Origin: Nocardia jiangxiensis NBRC 101359
Lineage (GTDB): Bacteria; Actinomycetota; Actinomycetes; Mycobacteriales; Mycobacteriaceae
DNA: 64,000 nucleotides
Reading direction: 5' to 3'
NCBI RefSeq assembly: GCF_000308615.1
Contig: NZ_BAGB01000163.1
Coordinates: forward strand, 1-64,000
This document shows positions 17,006 to 25,925 of the stretch, in pieces; the first letter of the stretch is position 1; every line of letters starts with the position of its first letter. Made by a program: the position numbers and the translations under genes. The notes beneath the pieces were generated by a model. It made no database searches and was not told the DNA's origin. It saw only the letters and a program-made list of their open reading frames with translations.

Positions 17006-18024
17006 TTTCCCCCCTGGGGAATTGTGGGAGCGGGCGGGCCCAGCGCCGCGTCGACGTACGGGGCGATGAGCTGCCCGGGGATCAGGTTCTGGATGTAGGA
17101 GTTGAAGAACGGGCCGCTGGCCACGGCCTCGCCCAGCTCGGTCATGTACGGACCGAGGCGGGCGATGGCGGCGCTGATGTTCGCGTTGTTCTTGTTCAGC
17201 ACGGCCAGTACGGCGTCGACCTTGTCCAGCGTCGGGCCCAGCTGCGCCTGATTGTCGTGCACCAGCCCGCGCAGCTGTTCGGCCAGCTTGCTGACGTTGC
17301 CGAACAGGGTCGATACCGCTTCGCGACGGCTCTGTAGTTCTCCCAGAACGGTATTCGCGTCGACGACGAGCGTGTCGAGCTGGCCGCTGCGCTGTGCCAG
17401 CACGGTGGTCACCCGTCCGGCGTGCTCGAGCAGATCACGCAACTGCTGATCGCGTTCGGCGATCGTCGCGGACAGCCGCCCGACGCCGTCGACGGCCGCG
17501 CGCAGATCATCGGGGGTGCGCTGCAGGGTTCCGGCCAGCACCTGCATGGCCTTGCTCAGTTGCGCGGTGTCGATATTGCCCGCGGTGTCGTTCAGGTCGG
17601 TCAGCGCGTCGTTGAGGTTGTAGGGCGAGGTGGTGTGGTCCAGGCCCAGCGTGCTGCCGGGTCGCAGGGTGTGTCGCCCGGCGGGTTGCAGGCGCAGGTG
17701 CCGTGCGCCCAGCACGGTCGCGGTGACGATCCGCGCGGTGGTGTCGCTGCCCAGCCGCACTCCGCAGCCGAGATCGAATTCCACCGCCACCGCGGCGTGG
17801 TCGATGGCGACGTGACGCACACTGCCGCAATCGACTCCGGCGACCTCCACCACGTCACCGGTGTGCAGGCCGCCGCTGTCGGTGAACAGCGCGCGATAGG
17901 TGCTGTGGCTGCTCAGGAACGGCAGGGAATCGATGTTCAGGGTTGCCAGCACTACCAGGCCGATCAGCGCGGTGCCCAGAAGTCCGGCGCGGAAGACGTT
18001 GCGGGTCTCGGTATTTCGGTTCAT
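17002..18024 (-). CDS. mceC: Mce family protein, MceC position
   Basis: 340 residues: transmembrane helix AGLLGTALIGLVVLATLNI, Mce domain YRALFTDSGGLHTGDVVEVAGVDCGSV, helical coil region, and the family ending ASGPFFNSYIQNLIPGQLIAPYVDAALG. The start at 18024 overlaps the mceB stop by 4 bp; a longer frame upstream is only overlap with mceB. It belongs to the lipid-transport hexamer. Confidence 0.91.
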   Translation of the reverse strand: MNRNTETRNVFRAGLLGTALIGLVVLATLNIDSLPFLSSHSTYRALFTDSGGLHTGDVVEVAGVDCGSVRHVAIDHAAVAVEFDLGCGVRLGSDTTARIVTATVLGARHLRLQPAGRHTLRPGSTLGLDHTTSPYNLNDALTDLNDTAGNIDTAQLSKAMQVLAGTLQRTPDDLRAAVDGVGRLSATIAERDQQLRDLLEHAGRVTTVLAQRSGQLDTLVVDANTVLGELQSRREAVSTLFGNVSKLAEQLRGLVHDNQAQLGPTLDKVDAVLAVLNKNNANISAAIARLGPYMTELGEAVASGPFFNSYIQNLIPGQLIAPYVDAALGPPAPTIPQGGK

Positions 18025-19043
18025 TTCGGCGCGCACCGCCCGGTGGTCTGCCCGATCAGGGGTGTGGTGAAGTCCTTGCCGCCGGGGCCGTCGAGTTTGA
18101 TGCGCAGACCGCACAGGTAGTAGTTGAAGAAGTTGCCGTACGCGCCGAGTCTGGTCAGCGCGGCATAGGTGTCCGGCAGTCTGCCCAGGATGCTGTCGAG
18201 TGTGCCGGATCCGGCGTCGAGCTGGGTTGCGGTGCGGTTCAGCTGATTCACGGTGCCCGCGAGCGCGGGCCGGTCCTGGGTGAGCAGACTGGCCAGGGAT
18301 GCGGTCGAGGCGTCGATGTGGGTCAGCGCCTGGCCCCACGCTTGATCGTCCTGGGCCAGGCCGGTCGCGATCTGCTGCGCGGTGTCCAGGGCCGAGGACA
18401 ATTCGGCGCTGTGCTTGTCGACGCTGCCCAGCACGGTGTCCAGATTGCTCACCACGCGACCGATCACCTCGTCGCGGTCGGCGAGGGTGCTGGTCAGCGA
18501 GGCGGCGTGCACGAGCAGCGACTGCACGGTGCCGCCTTGGCCTTGCAGGACCGCGATCAGTTCGCCGGACAGGTTGTTGATCTGCACCGGGTCCAGGCCG
18601 CGGAACAGCGGTTGGAAGCTGCCGATCAGCAGATCCAGATCCAGCGCCGGTTGGGTGTGGTCCGGGCCGATGGTGTAGCCGGCTGACGCGGGCGCGGAAT
18701 CGCCTGGGCCGTCCTGTAATTCGAGGTAACGATCACCGACGAGGTTCTGGTAGCGGACAGTCGCCCGCGTCGCGTGCGTGATCCGATAGTCGCCGTCGAC
18801 GTCCAGCGCGACGTGCCCGCGATAGTCGGCGTCCACACCGACCGCGGCCACCCGCCCGACCTCGACACCGGCGACCCGGATGAAATCGCCCTTCTTCAAA
18901 CCGGATACGTCGGTGAACTCGGCGTAGTACCGGCTGTGCGCGTCGAATCGGTACTGGCCGAACACGATCACCAGCGCGACCACGATCAGTAGCATCACCG
19001 CGGCGAACAGTCCGGTCTTCACGGTCGTTGCGGTGCGGCTCAT
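18021..19043 (-). CDS. mceB: Mce family protein, MceB position
   Basis: 340 residues with transmembrane helix AAVMLLIVVALVIVFGQY, Mce domain YYAEFTDVSGLKKGDFIRVAGVEVGRV, a helical needle region and the MceB-type ending LGAYGNFFNYYLCGLRIKLDGPGG. The start at 19043 overlaps mceA by 4 bp. It is a tube subunit acting with the YrbE permeases. Confidence 0.92.
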   Translation of the reverse strand: MSRTATTVKTGLFAAVMLLIVVALVIVFGQYRFDAHSRYYAEFTDVSGLKKGDFIRVAGVEVGRVAAVGVDADYRGHVALDVDGDYRITHATRATVRYQNLVGDRYLELQDGPGDSAPASAGYTIGPDHTQPALDLDLLIGSFQPLFRGLDPVQINNLSGELIAVLQGQGGTVQSLLVHAASLTSTLADRDEVIGRVVSNLDTVLGSVDKHSAELSSALDTAQQIATGLAQDDQAWGQALTHIDASTASLASLLTQDRPALAGTVNQLNRTATQLDAGSGTLDSILGRLPDTYAALTRLGAYGNFFNYYLCGLRIKLDGPGGKDFTTPLIGQTTGRCAPK

Positions 19044-20212
19044 CGCGCCCCTCCCTTCGCGGCATACAGCAGATTCAGCAGCGAACCGGGCACCAGCTGC
19101 GGTGAGGTGGTACCGCCGTGGAAGGGATCGACCCCGGTATCGGCGACGATCGCGGGCGTCGGGACCTGGTTCATGCTCACCTTCGGCAGTGCGCCGCACC
19201 GGGGTCCGCCGCCGGCGCGCACGACCGGCAGATTGCCCGGATAGGTGTACGAGCTCACGCCGAGCAGGAAGGTCGAGCGCAGCAGCATGGTCGATCCGTT
19301 GCCACCGGAGACCGGTTCGGCGAGTTTGCGGGCCTCGTCCGCGCCCTGGAGGAAACAGGTGAATTCGGGCGAGTACCGGCCCAGCAGGGTGGTCGTCGGA
19401 TGCAGCAGGCCGATCGCGGAGATCAGCGGTTCGCTGTTCTGCGTCAGGACCTGATCGGCCGTGCCGGACATGCCGATCATCGACAACAGGGCCGAATCGA
19501 GGGTGTCGTCGGTGGCCACGAGGGTGTCGGCGGTGGTGGAGGCGTTGGTGAGGGTGGCGGACAGATCGTCGTCGGCGTCGGCGTAGACGGTGGCGGCCTC
19601 GGCGGTCGAACGCAGATCGTGACGCAGTTGCGGAAGTCGCGGATTGATCGTCGCCAGAACGGCATTCGCGTCGTCCACCGCTCGGCCGAGGTCCGCCCCC
19701 TGACCGCGCAGCGCCGCGGCGATCGCCGAGAGGGTGGTGTTGAGTTCTTCCGGCGCGACGGCTTGCAGGATCGCGGTGAGCGATTCGAAGATCGAATCGA
19801 TCTCGACGGTCACCGAACCCGCGCGGATGGTCGTTCCGGCGCGGATCGGTCCCGCGGACTCGTCGCGAGGATCGGTCAGGGCGATGTACTTCTCGCCGAA
19901 GATGGTCGTGGAGGTGATGTCCGCGCCGGAGCCCGCCGGTACGGTCGCCGCCGCGGTCCGGTCCAGCCGCACATCGACGACCGCGCCCGCCGACCCCTGC
20001 TCGACGCGGGCGACCCGGCCGACCTCCACACCGTGGCGCTTGACCAATGCGCCGGTCCGCAGAGCCAGTCCGGCGCGGCCGGATTCGATGGTGATGTCCA
20101 CCGACGGACGGAATGCGCCCCGGTACGCGGCGTAGGTCAGGGCGAGCGCGCCCGCGAGCGCGAGCGCCAGGACGAGGGCGGCGAACTTCTTGGCCAGCGA
20201 GTGACGGGTCAT
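19040..20212 (-). CDS. mceA: Mce family protein, MceA position
   Basis: 390 residues: transmembrane helix FAALVLALALAGALALTYAAY, Mce domain VDITIESGRAGLALRTGALVKRHGVEVGRV, GEKYIALTDP segment, helical region and MceA-type ending with RCGALPKVSMNQVPTP. It follows yrbEB with a 5-bp gap, the only junction in the operon without an overlap. As first Mce subunit it probably contacts the permease. Substrate class (fatty acid, sterol, mycolate) cannot be read from sequence. Confidence 0.92.
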   Translation of the reverse strand: MTRHSLAKKFAALVLALALAGALALTYAAYRGAFRPSVDITIESGRAGLALRTGALVKRHGVEVGRVARVEQGSAGAVVDVRLDRTAAATVPAGSGADITSTTIFGEKYIALTDPRDESAGPIRAGTTIRAGSVTVEIDSIFESLTAILQAVAPEELNTTLSAIAAALRGQGADLGRAVDDANAVLATINPRLPQLRHDLRSTAEAATVYADADDDLSATLTNASTTADTLVATDDTLDSALLSMIGMSGTADQVLTQNSEPLISAIGLLHPTTTLLGRYSPEFTCFLQGADEARKLAEPVSGGNGSTMLLRSTFLLGVSSYTYPGNLPVVRAGGGPRCGALPKVSMNQVPTPAIVADTGVDPFHGGTTSPQLVPGSLLNLLYAAKGGAR

Positions 20213-20217
20213 CGTGA

Positions 20218-21066
20218 TCAACCCGCCAGATGGAGTTGCCGGGCGCTGCCGTAGAGGGCCAGCGAGATCAGCAGCGTCACCGTCACCACGCAGATCAGCG
20301 ACAGGCGCACCGCACGTCCGGTGGCGACGCCGACACCGGCCGGACCACCCACGGTGTGGAATCCGTAGTAGGTGTGCACCAGCATCACCACCGCGGCCAT
20401 CGCCATGGCCTGCGCGAACGACCACAGCACGTCGTCGGGGTTCAGGAAGGTGCCGAAGTAGTGGTCGTAGACCCCGGCGGACTGGCCCAGCACCAGCACC
20501 GTCGTGATCCGGCTGGACAGGAATGCCGCCACCACGCTCAGCGCGTACAGCGGGACGACCACGATCAGACCCGCGAGCAACCGGGTGCCGACGAGATACG
20601 GCACCGAACGAATCGCCATGGCGTCCAGCGCGTCGATCTCCTCACTGATCCGCATCGCACCCAGCTCGGCAGTGGTCCCCGCGCCGATCGTGGCCGCCAG
20701 GCCGACCCCCGCGGTCACCGGCGCGACCACGCGCACGTTGACGTAGGCGGACAGAAATCCGGTGAACGCCTCCACCCCGACGCCGCCGAGTGCGTGATAC
20801 CCCTGCACCGCCACGGTCGCCCCGGCGAAGAAGGTCAGGAATCCCATGATCACCACGCTGCCGCCGACCAGCGCGAGAATGCCTGTGCCCAAACTGATCT
20901 CGGAGATCAGCCGGAGCGTCTCGTCGCGGTACGAACGCGCGGCCCGGCCCACCGACAACACCGAGCGCAGATAGAACAGCACCTGATCGCCGACCGCGTC
21001 CACCGCGCGGCCGGCCGTGCCCGCCCGGCGGCGCAGCGACCCGATCGCGTCGTTCGCGGTGCTCAT
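20218..21066 (-). CDS. yrbEB: YrbE/MlaE-type permease, YrbEB position
   Basis: 282 residues with five or six hydrophobic helices of the MlaE permease family: TGILALVGGSVVIMGFLTFFAGATVAVQ, GVGLAATIGAGTTAELGAMRISEEIDALDAM (the conserved coupling helix with EEIDAL), and LLAGLIVVVPLYALSVVAAFL. It works with YrbEA as the membrane dimer of an ABC-type lipid importer; the ATPase (Mkl/MceG) is usually unlinked and is not in the window. Confidence 0.93.
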   Translation of the reverse strand: MSTANDAIGSLRRRAGTAGRAVDAVGDQVLFYLRSVLSVGRAARSYRDETLRLISEISLGTGILALVGGSVVIMGFLTFFAGATVAVQGYHALGGVGVEAFTGFLSAYVNVRVVAPVTAGVGLAATIGAGTTAELGAMRISEEIDALDAMAIRSVPYLVGTRLLAGLIVVVPLYALSVVAAFLSSRITTVLVLGQSAGVYDHYFGTFLNPDDVLWSFAQAMAMAAVVMLVHTYYGFHTVGGPAGVGVATGRAVRLSLICVVTVTLLISLALYGSARQLHLAG

Positions 21067-21896
21067 CGCCGCCCACTCCCCAGTGCCAGGCCGATCGAGG
21101 TCAGCACGAGATTCGCGACGAACAGCGCCACCGCGGCGAACACGACGGTTTCGTTGACCGCGTTGCCGACGCTCTTGGGTCCACCGGTGACCGACAGCCC
21201 GCGATAGCAGGCGACCAGACCGGCGATCCCGCCCGAGACCGCCGCCTTGAACTCCGACAACGCCAGATCGCCCGACCCGACCAGCAGCGTCACACTCGAC
21301 GCGTACGCGCCCGGCGAGACGTTCTGCAGGTACACCGAGAAGAAGAACCCGCCGATCAGCCCGATCGCGCACACCGCCCCGTTGAGCAGCACCGCGACCA
21401 CGGTCGAGGCCAGCACGCGCGGCAGCACCAGCCGCTGCACCGGATCGATGCCGAGCACCTCGATCGCGGAGATCTCCTCCCGGATCACCCGGGACCCGAT
21501 ATCCGAGGCCATCGCGGTGGCCCCCGCCCCCGCGACGACCAGCACGGTCACCAGCGGCCCGATCTGCGTGACGGCCCCCAAACCCGCTCCCGCACCGGAC
21601 AAGTCGCTCGCCCCGATCTCCCCGAGCAGCGAGTTCAACGTGAACACGACCAGCACGGTGAACGGAATCGACATCATCACCGTCGGCAACAACGACACCC
21701 GGGCCAGAAACCAGCACTGCTCCGCGAACTCCCCCCACGGAAACCGCCCGCGCCCCAACGCCCGTGCGGTATCCAGGGCCAGCAGATAGAACTCGCCCAG
21801 GGCACCCACCGCACCCCGGACCCCCGAAGCGGCCTTCGTCACCCCCGCTCGGGCCCGAATCGGCAACTCCTGCATTCGATTCCCCGATGTGGTCAT
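21063..21896 (-). CDS. yrbEA: YrbE/MlaE-type permease, YrbEA position
   Basis: First gene of the mce operon. The MlaE permease core is visible: SIPFTVLVVFTLNSLLGEIGA, VLVVAGAGATAMASDIGSRVIREEISAIEVLGIDPV with the EEISAIEVLG coupling helix, and NGAVCAIGLIGGFFFSVYL. Starts at 21896 (MTTSGNRMQEL) or at 21875 (MQELPIR, with a GGGGA just upstream) are both possible. It overlaps yrbEB by 4 bp. A 14-bp palindrome sits 17 bp upstream of the longer start. Confidence 0.92.
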   Translation of the reverse strand: MTTSGNRMQELPIRARAGVTKAASGVRGAVGALGEFYLLALDTARALGRGRFPWGEFAEQCWFLARVSLLPTVMMSIPFTVLVVFTLNSLLGEIGASDLSGAGAGLGAVTQIGPLVTVLVVAGAGATAMASDIGSRVIREEISAIEVLGIDPVQRLVLPRVLASTVVAVLLNGAVCAIGLIGGFFFSVYLQNVSPGAYASSVTLLVGSGDLALSEFKAAVSGGIAGLVACYRGLSVTGGPKSVGNAVNETVVFAAVALFVANLVLTSIGLALGSGRR

Positions 21897-21912
21897 ATTC
21901 GGATCATCCGTT

Positions 21913-21926
21913 CGATTCCGGAATCG
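21913..21926. promoter_or_regulatory. 14-bp perfect palindrome CGATTCCGGAATCG upstream of the mce operon
   Basis: Each strand reads the same over 14 bases. It lies in the 76-bp gap between the oxidase stop (21973) and yrbEA, just before the yrbEA start, so it could be an operator of the mce operon. No cognate regulator of the mce GntR or Mce3R type is beside the operon. Confidence 0.4.
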
Positions 21927-21972
21927 CCTGTTGTAGAGGTGCATCTGAGGAACCCGGTGACGTGGCGGGCGA

Positions 21973-23769
21973 TCATCCGCGCACCGTCCGATAGCGCAGC
22001 ATCATTTCGTGGTCCTCGTGGTCGAGCAGATGGCAGTGCCAGACGTAACCCTGTAGCTGTCCGTGCGACATGTAATGTGCTGCTGCCATGTCGTTTCCGG
22101 TATCCGACACGGGACGGCCGGGAAAGGTCGCGTCCGGGTCGAAGCCGAGTTCTTCGGCGCTCGGGAACCGGACGATGATGCGGGTGACGGTGCCGCCCTC
22201 GGCGCGGACGATGTCCTTCCAGCCCGATTCCCATGCGGCGGGCGGCTGTTCGGGTCCGGCCAGGAAGTTCTCCGCCGAGGGGGTCCACTTCACGCCGACG
22301 GGCGGCTGGGGGTTGGCGGCCTGATAGTCGATGGTGCGCAACGGGGTTCGGCCCAGGATGCGGAAGTTGACCAGGTGGATGTGGATCGGATGCGGGTCGG
22401 GGGTGATGTTGATGATGTTCCACTGCTCGACCGTGCCCTGGCGCGGCATCTCGATCTCGGGATCGTCGAAGGTGAGGTTGTTCAGCACCATGATCGCCGG
22501 TGGCATGCGCACCGCGTAGGGCTGGCTCACGGTGAGGTTCCGCACGACGGTCGGTTTCTCCAGTGCGGGCATCGCCGCGGGCAGCCCAACCGCGCCCCGA
22601 AGTCGTTGCGGCACAGGACCGGTGAACCCGCGACGACTCGCCGCGCGGAACCGGCAGAACAGCGGCATCGCGACCTCACCGAGAATCGCCGCCTGGAACA
22701 CCGGCGCCTCGTCGTTGCGCAGTTCGACCGTCTCCCCCGGCGCGAGTACGGAGAAGTCGACCAGCAGATCCACCCGCTCGCCCGGCTCGAGCAGCAGATC
22801 GCGCACCGGCACCGGCCGGTCCAGCAGTCCGTGATCATTGCCGATCACCCAGAACTGCATGCGGTTGCCGAAGAACAGATTCCACAGACTGAACGAGGCC
22901 GCGTTGAGCACCCGGAACCGGTAGAGCCCGCGGGCGACCTCGAGTTCCGGCCACACGACGCCGTTGACGACCCCGACATCACCGACGCCGCCGCCCTCCC
23001 ACGCGCCCTGCGGCACGATGACCGTCGAGCGCAGACTCTGCTGTCCTTCGGCGGTGAACAGCTTCTCCTGCAACACCATCGGGACCTCGAACTCACCCGC
23101 GGGCAGTCCGAGCGGATTGCCGGGCGCGCCGGTGTCGAATTCGTCGCGCAGCAGCACCATTCCGGCCAGCCCGGCGTACACGTTCGCCCGGGTGATGCCC
23201 ATCGCGTGGTCGTGATACCAGAGGTTCGCGGCGTACTGCCGCAGCGGAAAGTGGTGTGTGAGGCCCTGTCCCGGGAAGACCAGCCGCTCGGGATGTCCGT
23301 CGCTGTCCGGCGGGGTCACTGCGCCGTGCAGATGGAACGAACACGGCGGCGAGGTCCGGTACCGCTCGCCGACTCCGTGCACGGTGGTGTCCAGATCCGC
23401 CGTGAAGGGGTGCGTGCCGATCCGATTGCCGAACCGGAGGGTCAGCGGCTCGTCCACCCGATGTTCGATGGTCGGCCCCAGGTACTCCATTCCGCCGTAG
23501 CCCAGCGCGGGCGAGGGGCCCAGATCGCGATGGAATCGGTGCGTCGTCGTCGCGGCGTTCAGCTCCAGATCGTCGCCGCGCAGCACCGGCAGCCGCGGCA
23601 TCTCGTCGCGGAAGGGCCGCATCGGCGGGGAGTGGAACAGCAGCGGGCTGGGCGGCAGGGCGGGTGGGTCGGCGGACGCGAGATTCGCTGTGCGGCAGTA
23701 CATTCCCGCGGCGACCAGACCGGCTCCGGCGCGGTGCAGAAATCCCCGGCGGCCGATCGGTCCATCCAT
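21973..23769 (-). CDS. Multicopper oxidase, Tat-exported (CotA/phenoxazinone-synthase-like)
   Basis: 598 residues with a twin-arginine signal (GRRGFLHRAGAGLVAAG, RR at 7-8). All four copper-binding clusters are present: SFHLHG (His146, His148), WYHDHAMG (His186, His188), HPIHIHLV and WHCHLLDHEDHEMM, the last holding the type-1 copper Cys and His with Met as the axial ligand. Such enzymes oxidise phenols or metal ions with oxygen. The start at 23769 has GAGGAGG. It is divergent from a TetR gene that probably controls it, and 77 bp upstream of the mce operon on the same strand. Confidence 0.93.
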   Translation of the reverse strand: MDGPIGRRGFLHRAGAGLVAAGMYCRTANLASADPPALPPSPLLFHSPPMRPFRDEMPRLPVLRGDDLELNAATTTHRFHRDLGPSPALGYGGMEYLGPTIEHRVDEPLTLRFGNRIGTHPFTADLDTTVHGVGERYRTSPPCSFHLHGAVTPPDSDGHPERLVFPGQGLTHHFPLRQYAANLWYHDHAMGITRANVYAGLAGMVLLRDEFDTGAPGNPLGLPAGEFEVPMVLQEKLFTAEGQQSLRSTVIVPQGAWEGGGVGDVGVVNGVVWPELEVARGLYRFRVLNAASFSLWNLFFGNRMQFWVIGNDHGLLDRPVPVRDLLLEPGERVDLLVDFSVLAPGETVELRNDEAPVFQAAILGEVAMPLFCRFRAASRRGFTGPVPQRLRGAVGLPAAMPALEKPTVVRNLTVSQPYAVRMPPAIMVLNNLTFDDPEIEMPRQGTVEQWNIINITPDPHPIHIHLVNFRILGRTPLRTIDYQAANPQPPVGVKWTPSAENFLAGPEQPPAAWESGWKDIVRAEGGTVTRIIVRFPSAEELGFDPDATFPGRPVSDTGNDMAAAHYMSHGQLQGYVWHCHLLDHEDHEMMLRYRTVRG

Positions 23770-23813
23770 CGCTGGGCCCTCCTCGGATGGCCTCATCGCG
23801 CATCCTGCTGATC

Positions 23814-23839
23814 ATACTTTTTGGTATAGTCGACGGTAC
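23814..23839. promoter_or_regulatory. Candidate TetR operator in oxidase/TetR intergenic region
   Basis: ATAC-TTTTTG-GTAT (23814-23827) is a 4-bp-arm inverted repeat followed by GACGGTAC (23832-23839), and a GGTACAC lies at 23849-23856. The plus-strand TATAGT at 23825-23830 could be the -10 of the TetR gene, so a bound repressor would block it. The same two elements in the same order and spacing occur at 10570-10597. Confidence 0.4.
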
Positions 23840-23969
23840 TTCGGTGAATGGTACACAGCCGCGAGCACCGGGCGAGCAGAATCGGAGAACCCGTGAATTC
23901 AGCCCTCTCACCTGCGCCGCGAGCCGTCCCCGCAACGGCCCGCCCGACCACTGACCTAGCATCGAAGAC

Positions 23970-24644
23970 GTGAGCGCAGCAGATAACCCCCCGGAACCGC
24001 ACGCCGGGGCCGAACCGGAATCCGGTGCGCGACCGCGTCGATCGAAGAAGGCACAGGCCCAGCGCAGCGGTCGCAGCCGCAGCCCGCGCCTGTCCTACGA
24101 CGACTGGGTCGATGGCGCACTGGCCCTGCTGGCCCGAGAAGGCGTGTCCGCCATCAAGATTCCCCGGCTGTGCACCGAACTGGGCGTCACCAAGGGCAGC
24201 TTCTACTGGCATTTCGACGACATCCAGCAGCTCATGGAGGCGATGGCCGATCGCTGGGCCGCCGTGCAGAGCGATGCCGTGCGCGCCCTGGGCGCCATCG
24301 ACTCCATCCCCGTCGAGCAGCGCATCGAGCAGATGGCCTCACTACTGGTGGATCCGAGCACCTGGATCGTGGAGGCCACGGTGCGCGAATGGGCCCGCAA
24401 CGACGCCAAGGTGGCCGGTGCGGTCCAGGCGCTCGAGCGCAAGGTCTTCGACATCGTCGAGCAGACCATGCTCGAGCTCGGATTCGACACCGCCCAGGCC
24501 CGCCTGCGTGCGGGCGCGATGGTCTACCTGGGCATCGGCCTCATCCACGGCCGCGACAGCCTGCCCATCCCCACCGCGCAGGAGGCGCAGGCGGTCATCG
24601 ATCTGCTCACCACACCGGCACAGACTCCGGAGCCGCCTCGGTGA
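23970..24644 (+). CDS. TetR-family transcriptional regulator
   Basis: 224 residues. A basic, Arg-rich N-terminal tail precedes the helix-turn-helix (LALLAREGVSAIKIPRLCTELGVTKGSFYWHFDDIQQLMEAM), whose GSFYWHF is the usual recognition-helix ending. The C-terminal ligand domain is unremarkable. The GTG start lies 200 bp from the divergent multicopper oxidase gene, the likely target. Ligand unknown. Confidence 0.9.
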   Translation: MSAADNPPEPHAGAEPESGARPRRSKKAQAQRSGRSRSPRLSYDDWVDGALALLAREGVSAIKIPRLCTELGVTKGSFYWHFDDIQQLMEAMADRWAAVQSDAVRALGAIDSIPVEQRIEQMASLLVDPSTWIVEATVREWARNDAKVAGAVQALERKVFDIVEQTMLELGFDTAQARLRAGAMVYLGIGLIHGRDSLPIPTAQEAQAVIDLLTTPAQTPEPPR

Positions 24645-24732
24645 GGTGGTGCCGCACCTTCTGCCGGTGACCGGGATCGTCGTCTAGGTAGATTCTCAAC
24701 CGATTGCAGATTGCAACCAGAAGGGGTTTCGA

Positions 24733-25377
24733 ATGACACAGCTGGTCCGCGTCCAGAACTTCACCCTGTCGAGCGACGGTTACGGAGCCGGGGAGGGGCA
24801 GAGTTTCGAGCGGCCGTTCGGTCACGCCGATCCATCCGAACTGTTCGCCTGGGCAGGTGCGACCGCACACTGGCCGAACCGCACCGAACCGGGCGGCGGC
24901 TACGGCCTGGACGACTACTGCACCCGCGACTTCCACAACAACATCGGCGCGGAGATCATGGGGCGCAACAAATTCGGCCCGCAACGCGGTCCATGGGAGA
25001 ACTACGACTGGCAGGGCTGGTGGGGCGAGGAACCCCCGTTCCACACACCGGTTTTCGTGCTCACCCACCACGTGCGGCCCTCGTTCACGCTGGGCGAGAC
25101 CACGTTCCACTTCCTCGACGCATCGCCGAAGGAGGCGCTGGCACAGGCGTTCGCCGCGGCCGACGGGAAGGATGTGCGCATCGGCGGCGGAGTGAACACG
25201 GTGCGGGAATTCCTCGACGCCGATCTCATCGATCAGATGCACATCGCGGTGGGACGACTCGAGATCGGCCGTGGCGAGCGGCTGTGGTCCAACCCCGAGG
25301 AACTCACCGACCGCTTCCACCTGGAGCAGATCCCCAGCCCGAGCGGTATGGTGCACCACTTCTTCTGGCGGCGCTGA
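24733..25377 (+). CDS. Dihydrofolate reductase family protein (RibD C-terminal-like)
   Basis: 214 residues with the DHFR-like alpha/beta fold of the RibD reductase family: VRVQNFTLSSDGYGAGEGQSFERPFG at the start, EIMGRNKFGPQRGPWE, FVLTHHVRPSFTLGETTFHFL and the nucleotide-binding VRIGGGVNTVREFLDADLIDQMHIAVGRLEIGRGERLW. These stand-alone proteins are NADPH-binding but mostly of unknown substrate. The start has AGAAGGGG upstream. Confidence 0.9.
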   Translation: MTQLVRVQNFTLSSDGYGAGEGQSFERPFGHADPSELFAWAGATAHWPNRTEPGGGYGLDDYCTRDFHNNIGAEIMGRNKFGPQRGPWENYDWQGWWGEEPPFHTPVFVLTHHVRPSFTLGETTFHFLDASPKEALAQAFAAADGKDVRIGGGVNTVREFLDADLIDQMHIAVGRLEIGRGERLWSNPEELTDRFHLEQIPSPSGMVHHFFWRR

Positions 25378-25436
25378 GGGGTGCGGGCCGCCGCCGATTC
25401 GCACCGGCGACGGCTCCGCCCCGCGATACGCCACGC

Positions 25437-25835
25437 TCACATGGCGCTGCCGGTGGACATGCCGCCGTATCCGAACGGCGAGAACATGCCGCCTCCGTAC
25501 GGGTACGGCGAGAACATGCCGCCGCCGTACTGATTCCAGCCGCCGCCCTGCCACTGATTCCAACCCCAGCCGTGATGACCCCAACCACGATGACCCCAGC
25601 CACCATGCCCCCAACCGGGATGCCCCCAACCGCCATGACCCCAGCCGCGATGCACCGGATCGGCCGACGGAGTGGCGGGGGCGGTGGCCGCGGGAGCCGG
25701 GGTCACCGGAATTCCGGCAGCCGGTGACGCGAAGGCCGGTGACGCGACCGCGACCGGCGTCGCGACGATGACGAACGCGACGGCCGCACGGGACAGCGTG
25801 CGCCGCGCATTCAGCGGAACGAGATTTCGAGACAT
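25437..25835 (-). CDS. Secreted GWGH-repeat protein
   Basis: 132 residues with a signal peptide (RTLSRAAVAFVIVATPVAVASPAFA), a short Ala/Pro linker, and about six tandem five-residue units of the form GWGHx (25565-25650), followed by two NQ-G-G-G/MFSPYPYGGGMFSPFGYGG units. The His/Gly/Trp pattern could bind metal or form a sticky extended coat; this is inference. The ATG at 25835 has GGAG 6-9 bases upstream. A 26-bp inverted repeat lies ~90 bp upstream. No family recognised. Confidence 0.75.
   Translation of the reverse strand: MSRNLVPLNARRTLSRAAVAFVIVATPVAVASPAFASPAAGIPVTPAPAATAPATPSADPVHRGWGHGGWGHPGWGHGGWGHRGWGHHGWGWNQWQGGGWNQYGGGMFSPYPYGGGMFSPFGYGGMSTGSAM
25565..25650 (-). repeat. 15-bp tandem repeat encoding GWGHx units
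   Basis: Units of about 15 bp of the form CCA-ACC/GCC-x-ATG-x-CCC (plus strand) recur about six times inside the secreted protein gene. They encode Gly-Trp-Gly-His-x. Copy number is likely to vary between strains by slippage (inference). Confidence 0.75.
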
Positions 25836-25925
25836 GCGAACTCCTAACGTGCACAACGTATTCGGATCCGCTTTCCGCCCGAGACCATGCCCCACACTCG
25901 CCGGATCCGCCTCTTACCGTTGATT

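Noticed and set aside
22063..23811. 582-aa plus-strand ORF
   Set aside because: Antisense to the multicopper oxidase, whose copper motifs prove the minus-strand frame.
25565..25650. CRISPR array
   Set aside because: The repeats are 15 bp, without spacers, and encode GWGHx in a secreted protein.
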